Of a DNA stretch of 64,000 nt, positions 12,165 to 26,999 are shown piece by piece. Each line of letters begins with the position of its first letter. Position 1 is the stretch's first letter. The notes beneath the pieces were generated by a model. The model was not told the origin of the DNA and did not search any database. It worked only from the letters and a program-made list of their open reading frames with translations. The position numbers were made by a program, and so were the translations under genes. Source of the stretch: Sitta carolinensis (lineage: Eukaryota > Chordata > Aves > Passeriformes > Sittidae); NCBI GenBank assembly GCA_032173965.1, contig CM063289.1, positions 28,297,690-28,361,689 on the forward strand. Reading direction: 5' to 3'.

Positions 12165-12347
12165 CAGTGGTTTCCAACCTGTGGTCTCCAGACCGCTGGG
12201 AACCGGCGGGCTCCTTCCGAGGGGTCACCAGGAGGTAACCAGGAAAGCAGAGCCGCTGCCGGGAGGTTCAAACGCGCCGCAGCGCATGGAGCCGCGCTGT
12301 CACCAGACCAGGTCTGGGGCTCCCCAACTGCAAACTGAAAATCACTA
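12165..12347 (+). mobile_element. Decayed hAT-like MITE
   Basis: The element begins CAGTGGTTTCCAACCTGTGG, the usual look of hAT/Charlie-type termini, and ends in an imperfect inverse copy (AACTGAAAATCACTA). Subterminal GGTCTCCAGACC and CCAGACCAGGTCTGG also pair. It is 183 bp, with no coding capacity. No intact 8-bp target duplication remains, consistent with age. Confidence 0.45.
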
Positions 12348-12959
12348 TCTCAGGCGTTTTTACTTTCTTACTCTTTTACTTTTTTTTTTTTTTTTTTCTT
12401 GGTCTCTGTACTCAGTACGCTGCAGCTGCAACCTCTGTGTCTTTAAATACCTGCTCAAGTCGATTAAAAGCAGTAAATTCAGAGGGATAACCACACCACT
12501 CCTTATGAGTTGTGTGAGTTGAAGTCTCACTTTGTTGTCAAAAAATAGCAATTAACCTTCAGATCCACTTGCTCTCCCCCCTCCAAATTAATTTTGCAGT
12601 ATTATCACGCATCTTGAGGCTTCCAGTTTTAAGCATATAATGCTTCTCCTGTTAATGAAGCGGGTATCCACGATGAAGGGGAGCTGAGAGCCACAGACAA
12701 TTGTTTGTTTGGCTTTATTTCTCACGCCCTTTGAAGGTTTTTCTTTCTCCTCTGTGTTTTTTTTTTTTTGTTGTTGTTCTTTTTTTTTTTTTTTTTTTTT
12801 TTTTATTAAGTGACTTTAGCAGATTGTACCCTCAGAGCTGTGAATAATGGGGTTATTCTACAAAAATGGCCAAGGCTAGTTAAGACACACAAAGCCAGGA
12901 AATCCTTTCAGGGATGAAATCAGGACTATTTTAGGGGTGCCGTGTAAGTTGGAGACTTT

Positions 12960-13830
12960 GTAGCTCGGCTGCTGCATCGCTGCCAGGCACGGCAGCGCAG
13001 CGGGGACGAGCGGTCCTCCCCCGCCGGGGGCTTGCCCGGCCGGGGGGGCCCCGCACCTTCACCGCACCGGGTGGGGCAAAGGCGGGGGGGGGGGGTTGCA
13101 AAGCACGGGGGGGGCAAAGGTGGACGTGCCAAGGAGGATGGGGGGCTTTGCCAGCGCCAGGTGACTTTGCCCGTGCAGCGAAGGAGCTTTGCTGGTACAA
13201 GGGCCGGGGGTTCCCCGCGCCGCGGGGTGCGCATGGGGGGTACCCGTGCGGAAGGGGGGGGGGGGTTCCCCGAGCGGAGGGGAAGGGGCTGGGTCCCCGT
13301 TCAGGAGGGGGCTCTACCCGTGCGGGAAGGGGGGGGGGGGTGTTATCCATGCAGGATGGCGGGTGGGGGGGCTATACCGGGGGCCTGGTTACCGTGCAGG
13401 ATGGGGGTTACCCGCGCACGATGCGGGTTACCCGTGCGAGGGGCGCTCGCACCGCCCCCCGCCGCCCTCCCGCGCAGGACCCCCGCGGCTGGGAAGGGGC
13501 TCGGCGGGGGTGAGACACTGCGGGGCCGCCCGGCCGGCCGGGGCGTGCGGGGGGAAGCGGGGGATGTCCGTGAGCCCCGCCGCCCCCCGGTGCGGGTCTC
13601 CTGTGCGAATCGCGGCGATTGCGGAAATACGCTGGGGCGGGGGGGAGGAGGAGGAGGAGAGGAGGAGGGAGGTGGGCGGGAGGCTGCCGAATCACTCGTA
13701 ACTTCTGCAAAGTCCCGGGCACTGGCAGCCCACCCGGCAGAGCGGGGAGAGGCGGCGGCAGCTCCCGGGCACGCCCGCGCCGACCCCGGCTCGCCCCGCG
13801 CAGCAGCCACCAAAACCCCCCAGATCAGCC
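12960..13830. repeat. CpG island with degenerate GC-rich minisatellite
   Basis: From about 13060 to 13450 short degenerate units recur, with a core like GGTTACCCGTGCRNGA separated by runs of 8-13 G. Examples lie around 13240, 13310, 13340, 13390, 13410 and 13430. Flanking DNA to 13830 is CpG-rich. The G runs could form quadruplexes on the plus strand. Open frames across this stretch follow from the repeat composition and are not called as genes. Confidence 0.7.
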
Positions 13831-14379
13831 CAAAACCCACGGGAAATAAAAATCCCAACACATCCCACCTAAGAGCCGGCGGCAGTTGGCTGCGGCGGGT
13901 TTTCCCTTCCGGTTCCCAACGGCTGCGAGTCGATTTTAGCCATCCAAAATATAAAAAATTGCGGAAAAAAAAAAAAAAAAAAAAGTGCTGCCAGCCGCCA
14001 GAGCCCGCAAAGTTTCTCTTGCACTGTTATCCGTGTTATCCCTCTTATCCCTGCCCGTGGGACGCAGCGCCGCTTAAAACTCTTGTTTTTGTATTTTTAA
14101 CCCGATTCCCACGCTTTCGCAGAGGGAATTCGCTATTGTCTGCGCGGGGTCCGAGCGCGGAGGAAGCGCGGGCGCGCACGGCTGCGCCGCAGCTTTTTTT
14201 TTTTTTTTTTTTATCTTTTTTTTATTTTTTTTTTTTTTTGGTCAGGGACTTTAGAAAACCGCTGAGCTTGACAGATTCCCCCGCTGTCCCCCCTCCCCGC
14301 CCGTACGTGCGCGCCGTCTGGAGCGCCCGCGGCCGCGCACAAAGAAACGCGCCCGGGCGCGGGCTGTGACGGACCGCGG

Positions 14380-14460
14380 CGGGGACCAATGGGCGGAGCG
14401 GAGCATCGTGACGTCACCACTAGCTGACCAATCAGCGGCGGGGGTGGGTGTTGCGACGTT
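14380..14460 (+). promoter_or_regulatory. CCAAT-GC box-CRE-CCAAT promoter cluster
   Basis: Two CCAAT boxes in good NF-Y context (ACCAATGGGCGG with CCAAT at 14386-14390, and GACCAATCAGCGG with CCAAT at 14428-14432) lie 42 bp apart, about four helical turns. A perfect palindromic CRE, TGACGTCA, is at 14409-14416 between them, and a GC box overlaps the first CCAAT. This is a classic proximal-promoter arrangement 1.9 kb upstream of the NFIA start codon. It could drive a long NFIA leader, an alternative leader exon or a divergent non-coding transcript; sequence alone cannot decide. Confidence 0.7.
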
Positions 14461-14485
14461 TGAACTCCCCCGGGGGGAGGGGCGC

Positions 14486-14595
14486 GCCTTTTTTTTATTT
14501 TTTTCCCTCGGGTTTTTTTTTTTTTTTCCTCCCTTTTTTTTTTTTTTTCCCTCTCCTCTTTTTATTTTTTTTCTCCTTTTTTTCCCTCCTCCTCT

Positions 14596-14627
<32 letters not shown>

Positions 14628-14640
14628 TTTTGCCTTTTCC
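14486..14640 (+). repeat. Long polypyrimidine (T/C) tract next to the promoter cluster
   Basis: About 150 bp is almost uninterrupted T with scattered C, directly downstream of the CCAAT/CRE cluster. It is followed by A-rich and T-rich stretches to about 14830. Such tracts can form triplex DNA or exclude nucleosomes, and they are hard to sequence, so run lengths here may be imprecise. Confidence 0.8.
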
Positions 14641-15990
14641 GCCGAAGTTGGCGGCGCCCCGCGGGGACGGGGCCGCTGGCGGGGCCGGAGCCTCGGAAAT
14701 CTCCGGATTTAGCGCCCAAAAAAAATAAAAAAAAAAAAAGGGGGGGAGCGAAGCAGAAGAAAAAAATTAAAAGAGCTTTTTTTTTTTTATTTAAAAAACC
14801 CCCCACGTTTAAAAAATTATTTCTTTTTTTTAAGTGTGCTTAGCAAAACGCTGAGTTGGGAAAAATGAGGATAACTTGCGCGCCCACCCGTTCAGCGCTC
14901 AAATATTCTGGGGTGGGGGAAGGTGCTTTCGCTCTACCCTTATTTCTTTCTGGGAGGGGGGGGTGTCCATGGCTGCGGAGGGGCTGCACTTGACCGTGGC
15001 CCCTGCCTAGAGGGCGCAACCAGCCGTCCCGCGGCCAAAAGTCTCCCGAAGGGCGCCAAAAGTTACTTAAAAGATAATACTGGAAACCGCAAAAGGCTGG
15101 GAACGGTGCGGCACGGACGAGTGGGGGACACAGCCCACTGCCCGTCCACCTCGGAAACGAGCTGCGGGAGGGGATTTTTCCTGGTTTTCCCCTATCGATG
15201 GGATTTTTTCCCTGCGTGTGTCGTCGTCCCCCCTCCCCCTCCGTCCCCTCTGAAAAGCCTGTGACTACGCGCAGGGACGCGGGGGTCACCTAAATTGCCT
15301 CCAGCATCAGTGGGAAAGGCTATTCCCAAGCGGAAAGGGGGGGGACACACCACCCGGGACACCCTCCGAGTCCCCAGGAGCGGGCTGGAGAGCATCCAAA
15401 CCCCAAACCCAAACGTTGCCGAGTGCCAAGACAATGCGCTCCAGAAGTGGCAGGAGGCGCGGGGGTATTTTTAATTTTCAGCGCTTCACTTTTAGATTTC
15501 ATAAGTAAGAAAGAAGGGGGAGTGCGATGTGCCGATGAATTTATGTGTTGCTATTTTTAGAAGAAAATTATTATTTTTTTTAAAGTGGAATAAGCACCCT
15601 TGATTCTAAAGCGCTTGATTTAAAATGACAAGTGCCAAAGGGGATGGGGAAAGTTGTGGAAGGTAACGCCGCTTCCCCCAGCGCCCCCCCCCCCCCTCAC
15701 CCCGCGCCCCATCCCTCCATGGTCAAGGGCCGAGCGGAGCCGCAGCCCCCGGGAAGAGCAAAATAAATGAAAAAAAAAAAAATAACAATTATGATAGAAA
15801 AATACACAGCCCCCCCTCTGTAAAAAGAGGAAAACTTTGAGCCGAGCCCCGCTCGCCTCTCGGCTCCGCGGCTGGCCGCGCTGCGGGGCGGCGGGGCGGA
15901 GGGAGGCGGCGGCGCCGCAGCCCCCTCCCCGCCCCTCCCCGCCCCCGCGGGCGGGCGGCGCGGGGCGCGGGGCGGGCGGTGCGCGGCGCA

Positions 15991-16055
15991 GAGCGGAGGG
16001 GCGCGGAGCGGAGCGGAGGGGCGCGGAGCGGGGGCGGCGGAGGGGCGCGCAGCGA
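15991..16055 (+). repeat. 20-bp GC-rich tandem duplication in putative leader
   Basis: A 20-bp unit beginning GAGCGGAGGGGCGC occurs at 15991-16010 and again, identical, at 16011-16030. A diverged partial copy follows to about 16055. It lies just upstream of candidate uORF 1. Confidence 0.75.
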
Positions 16056-16060
16056 GCGCT

Positions 16061-16102
16061 ATGCCTTTAACGGCGCGCGGGGCAGGCATGCCGAGCGCGT
16101 AG
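16061..16102 (+). other. Candidate uORF 1 in the NFIA leader (13 codons)
   Basis: ATG at 16061 opens a 13-codon frame that closes with TAG at 16100-16102, out of frame with NFIA. It matters only if the transcription start lies upstream of 16061, which is likely but not shown. It encodes no recognisable peptide. Confidence 0.5.
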
Positions 16103-16137
16103 TGCGGGAAAGTCGAGGCGGGGTTAAAGTTCAGCTC

Positions 16138-16185
16138 ATGGAGCGGCTCCGCGCTGGCTGCAGTTTGGCAGAGTTGGAAATGTGA
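16138..16185 (+). other. Candidate uORF 2 in the NFIA leader, ending in ATGTGA
   Basis: ATG at 16138 opens a 15-codon frame (MERLRAGCSLAELEM) closed by TGA at 16183-16185, 156 nt before the NFIA ATG and in the same frame. Its last codon is itself an ATG followed at once by the stop, so it contains a minimal start-stop element at 16180-16185. Its upstream context TCAGCTC has a purine at -3 (G). It could lower or condition NFIA translation; that is inference. Confidence 0.55.
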
Positions 16186-16202
16186 AAGCAAGAAGCAGGC
16201 TC

Positions 16203-16305
16203 GGGGCTCCCCCTCCTCTCCTCTCTCTCTCTCTTTTTTCCCCTCCTCTCTCTCCCTCTCCCTCTGTCTCTCTCCCCCTCTCTCTCTCCCTCTCTCCCCG
16301 CACAC
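16203..16305 (+). repeat. CT-rich leader tract
   Basis: About 100 nt of nearly pure C and T, with CTCTCTCT runs, ends 37 nt before the NFIA start codon. It would be a pyrimidine-rich 5' UTR segment in the mRNA, a potential binding site for polypyrimidine-binding proteins. It is prone to length polymorphism. Confidence 0.8.
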
Positions 16306-16341
16306 GCACACACCTCCAAACCGCAGCCCCCCGCAGCAGTC

Positions 16342-16368
16342 ATGTATTCTCCGCTCTGTCTCACCCAG
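16342..16368 (+). CDS. NFIA: NFIA coding exon 1 (partial gene)
   Basis: This exon encodes the first nine residues of nuclear factor I A, MYSPLCLTQ, and ends exactly at a CAG|GTAAGC splice donor in phase 0. The peptide separates NFIA from its paralogues: from memory NFIB starts MMYSPICLTQ, NFIX MYSPYCLTQ, and NFIC has its own N-terminus. The start context has G at -3 and T at +4, which is adequate but not optimal. The preceding in-frame ATG at 16138 is closed by a stop at 16183-16185, so 16342 is the only start that reads through to exon 2. The exon lies inside a strong CpG island with a CT-rich leader just upstream. NFIA has other first exons in mammals; none of those I remember is recognisable in this window. 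The NFIA assignment is confirmed by exon 2. Confidence 0.95.
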
Positions 16369-22667
<6,299 letters not shown>

Positions 22668-22699
22668 TAACAGCATTTTGGGTATCCTTCACAGGTGTT

Positions 22700-25600
22700 A
22701 TCCTAAATGTTGTCCTAGGAGGGCTCGCAGCCGCACATGGCTTCCTTTATCCTAATTTTGGGGAAAAGCAGATAGATTTTAATGTCATTTTTTAAAAATA
22801 AAGTTTGCATATGTTACGCACAAAGTTGTGCATAGCAAAGTTGTGAGATGCCTGAGGCCTGTGGGTCATTAGTACCAGGTATCCTCACCCCACAGGGATA
22901 AGATGGGGAATGTAAATCCTGCAGGATTGGAGGGAAAAGAGAAGACAGTCCCTTGATAGTAGAACTAGTCATCAGGTCTGAGTGGGCATGAAACAAACCT
23001 CTGGGTAATCCTAGGGGAAAAGGAGACATTTAAGCCCCCTGAAATATCACAGTTTATACACCTAAAAGCTAACCAGGTCTTGAAAAAAAATAATGATTTG
23101 ACATTATTGTGCTTATGAGGAGGGGCTGAGATGTTTTAACGTGTGATGAAAATCTTGGGATCCCAGACTCCAACACAAAGTACGCCCCGCGGCGTGACTC
23201 GGTATGCTCAGAGGATGTGTAGTATGTTGACTGAGTAAAATAATATGCTATTGTAGTTCTCCTGAGTGATTGTAGTGCAGAAAAATGTGTGTGTGTGAAG
23301 TGCGAGGCCCCGAGTTTCATGTATGGGATGTGTGGGTCCCCCAGCATAACCTGACTTGTGAGCTGAGGGGCTAGACAGGCTGGAAAAACAGAGGAGCAGG
23401 GGGGAGAGGAATCATATTAGTAGAAACCACTTCTGTATAAATATTTATCGGTAAGAAAACCAAGCAAATTACAGCCCAGGGAGCCTACAATTTCCCATGC
23501 CAACTTCTTTCAGAGGGTCTTGCAGAAAGTTTTGGCTTCCCCAAAGTTTTTCTGCACTGAGTCCCTGCCACGGTTGTTGTGTTAGGCAATGTCGCTGCTG
23601 GGATTTTACAGATATGATCCCTGTTCGGAAATAACTTTTGAGTATCCTCATGGTATTTCCTACAGATAAGCTGCAACATTTACTTTGCACTTCGGTGTGA
23701 GGTGATAAATCATACTGCACATTTATGGTGAAAGGGAAGTAGGCAAATATTGAGGAAAACTATTTATTTACTCTGCACTTTATTATGGCCACTGTGAAGG
23801 AAGCATTATGGATAAATGTGTAACTGAAGGGAGCTTGGAGCTGGGGCATTTCAGGTCACCTCCCATTCCATCACAACCCCGAGACGACCATGGACTCAGC
23901 CCTTTTGTCTGCCTCAGTTTCCTCCTCCGCATATCAGAGTGGGGTGATAAATTTAAAATGCTTTGATATCCAAATAGAAGCTATAAATGTCTATTTACTG
24001 ATATACAGCACGCAGGTTTTTATTTAGATTTGTATATACCATGGTGCTGGTAAATACTGATCCATATTGTATTTCCCAGGCCCTCCATGGAGCGCACAAA
24101 TCGCGGATAGAAACCAACGGTCTTGGCTTAGCTTGCATGTAGGGTCACAGAAACATAGGATGGGGAGAAAAGAACCAAACCCAGGGGTGGGAATATTTCG
24201 GGAAGCTTCAAGGGATCTCTCCATTTTATAACAGTTGGGCAGTAGACGTTATAAAAGTTCAATATTGCGATTAGGGATAGACCATCTTATCAGCACGCCG
24301 GTGGCAAACAGTAGCCTTGACAGTGAACTGTTATTTATTCCTGCCTTCATCATCAACAGGCAGCAATCGCACCGATTGTCCTTCAGACTCGGTGTTTGCT
24401 GCGGAAACTCGGTGCAAGGCCTCGGCGCGGTTTTTTGGGGTTAGATTTGGGGATTTGTGTGAGCAGCCACGCGCCCATGCAGAGCGCACTGCGCGCTGTG
24501 TTTTTGGCCGTTGTTTGCTGATTGCAACGCATCGCATTGTGCTCTCAATGCAGGAGCGTGTGCTAGCATATTCCTGCTAAACCTCAGCGGGAGGGGGACA
24601 AGAAGATTTTTGGGAGGTGGTACAGCGTGGTTGCTGTCTGTATGGCTTCACAGAGGTGTACCGAAAGTCTTGTGTAGAGCTACCTCTTTCTCTTCCCTGC
24701 TTTTTTCCCGTTTTTTTCCCCCCTCCGATGTATCCCAGCAGTCTTTGTTACACCTGAACATTGGCCAAGTTGACAGCCATTGGTTCCCGCAGACCCGCAG
24801 TAATGGCAGCTTGTGCCGGGTGCGCAACAGGAAAATTACAAAAGAAAAAAATATTAAGGGTCCTTTGTCTCCAACTCCATCAGACCTTGCTCCCCAAATG
24901 TATGGACCGCGTATTTATAAGGAGGAAGTCGCCAGCGCAAATATTAGGTAGGCTGGTCAACTTACATATAGCGGATTTGACAAGCATCTGCTATAGTACA
25001 GAAGATTTGTAAACACTAAACAATGTTTTTACCTCCTTAAAAGTTTTGAGAAGTTGCCAGTATTGGCAGGAGGCACAGACTCCGAAACGTGCTTGAAGAT
25101 ACGTGCCAAAACCATTGTGACCTTTTCACCCATAGTGCTCGCTTCTCTTTTTCTTATGGGTTTTTTTTCCTCCCCACTTTTCAACTTCTTTTCTTGGGGG
25201 TAGTATTCTGTTCCAAGATGCCCTTATTCGAGATGACTTCGGCAGCAAGATGTCCCTTTCCTTCTAAACATGTAGGATAATTATTGCTTTGAATCCACGC
25301 TTTTCCTTCAGTAGGCACTATCATCTGTAAGGGAACACATGTGCGCAGATTTAAATAGTGCTTCTTACAAAGCTACTGAAATCAATTATTCTCTTTAAGA
25401 ACTGGCTAGAAAGAGAAAACAAAAATATGCAAATAGGCAAACTACATGTCATTTTCATTAAAAGGATAAAAAAAAGAAATTAAAAAAAAAAAAAGGAAAG
25501 GAAGATTGGTGCTTTGTGAATTAGAGGTTGACCAAAAAATGTATTGAAATCTAGAGTATTGCTCTCAGTTTGCAGTTTCTAATCTGCTTAAGTAAAAGCA

Positions 25601-25780
25601 GGCGGTATTTTCATACCCTGAACTTGGGTTTGCTTTTTAGTTTTCACTTATTCTGCTCTTGTATCAAATGACAAGTTGGAAACCATTGTGGCAAACCGTT
25701 TTCTTTGTGGGAGTCGAACAGTAAAGCTAATTTATGACCGGTCCTTTACCAGATGATCTGTATCAGAATCTACAATATAC
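22700..25780. other. Intron 2 unique sequence
   Basis: No exon is present. Apart from the SINE relic near 23.9 kb I see an octamer ATGCAAAT at 25437-25444 and otherwise nothing assignable. The 23.1-23.35 kb part is unusual in wording but matches no repeat I know. Confidence 0.55.
23868..23995 (+). mobile_element. MIR-like SINE relic (3' half)
   Basis: CTGCCTCAGTTTCCTCCTCC followed by GGGGTGATAA and AAATGCTTTGATATCCAAAT matches the second half of an amniote CORE-SINE. The 5' half is not recognisable. Confidence 0.5.
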
Positions 25781-25784
25781 TAGG

Positions 25785-26000
25785 CACGTGGCAAGGTCAC
25801 AATTTAAGTTGTTAAGGTCACAACCTTAGCCACCAGGCATTTGACCTTTTAGATAAAGTTAACCTTTGTTCATTAGTAGGCACTCAACCGAGAACTTTCT
25901 GGAGTTTTTTACTGCTTTGGAGTTCCTCCTGCTAATGTGGTCAGATTGGAGAATAGATTCGCAATAGAAGTAGTTACATTTTCTGAGAGGTCACAGTTTT
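25785..26000. promoter_or_regulatory. Cluster of AGGTCA nuclear-receptor half-sites
   Basis: AAGGTCA occurs at 25793-25799 and 25814-25820 in the same orientation, 21 bp apart. It occurs in reverse (TGACCTT) at 25842-25848, and AGGTCA is at 25988-25993. The first two are A-extended half-sites, as used by monomeric ROR, NR5A or ERR receptors, although neither has the full TCA prefix. The flanking DNA is complex and repeat-free. Function is inferred. Confidence 0.45.
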
Positions 26001-26729
26001 TAGAGACTTCTCCAGTGGCTGAAGCGGGATGGTGGGCCAGGAGGCAATGCTGCAATGCCTGGTTTTTTTTTTTTTGGCCAGCCATCATTATGCGCTTTGG
26101 GTGAGAATTAAACTGGCGAGGTATTTGTGGCAGAGAAAATCTTCTAATCTTTCAGAAGGACATTTAAAAAGCCCAAATTTAAGAAAAAAATCCGTGGCTC
26201 GGTTTGTATTTACACGAGCTCTGTTTTCTGTTCACATTTAGACTCGAAGGCAGCGAAGATGCCAGAACTCAGCCTTATTTCTATGACTGAAAATTTACTT
26301 AACTTCTAGATGTGCTCTGTGGCTAATTGCTGGGCAGTGGTATACAGCACGCGACCTTGAACTTTAAGCTCGACCCATTTTTATGTTCCCGTCGACAGAC
26401 TTAAAGTATTCTACTTGTACAACCATAAAGAGACATCGATAGGAATAACCCAAAGATGGGTTAATGCCGAAGGGCCCCGTACCCGTGGAGGTTTCGGGGG
26501 GTCCGAGAGGTACCCGAGGCTTTGTGCTGTAATCTTTTAGTACAATTGGTATTGATTGTTGCTGCATTAATCCTGTTAATAGCCCAGCCGGGCCGGGTGT
26601 CGCAGGGGTGGCAGAGGTGTCCTGACAATACCATACGTCACCGAAAGAGCTGTCGCAGCGCCTTGAACTCCCGATCGCTGCTCTGCAAAAGTGGAGCGTT
26701 TGACGGTGGAAACTCTTGCTAGCTCCTAC

Positions 26730-26960
26730 AGAAACACACACCATATTGTTTACTTAATTATGCCGGAGCGAAGGCTCATTTTTAATTATTTAGCTGACTT
26801 TCTCGCTCTGCTCTGATACCACATTTATTATTTAATTTGAAATCAAAAGGGCCTTGCGCTCCTGTTAGTTTTTGATGCATTTTACTTTTGTTTTGGCTAC
26901 GTTATTGTCATTCCATCGTACAGTAATCCAGATAGCCGTGATATGCATATTGGCCAGATG
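26730..26960. other. Candidate conserved non-coding element
   Basis: AT-rich but non-repetitive DNA with many TAATTA/ATTTA homeodomain-type cores and a TATGCATATTGGCCAGATGG stretch near 26943. No coding frame or transposon is recognised. It is called on appearance only and needs alignment to confirm. Confidence 0.3.
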
Positions 26961-26999
26961 GTCATGTTAACAGATTGAGAACCTACTTCCCACTGCTAA

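Noticed and set aside
13032..14369. 445-codon plus-strand open frame
   Set aside because: It spans a GC minisatellite, CpG island and homopolymers; composition alone removes stop codons. The translation is Gly/Arg/Pro repeats with no domain, and overlapping frames on both strands are equally open.
23090..23350. Possible LTR fragment
   Set aside because: Unusual wording but no terminal repeats, primer-binding site, poly(A) signal arrangement or remembered avian LTR match.
26364..26744. 126-codon minus-strand frame
   Set aside because: No recognisable product; the region looks like complex non-coding DNA.
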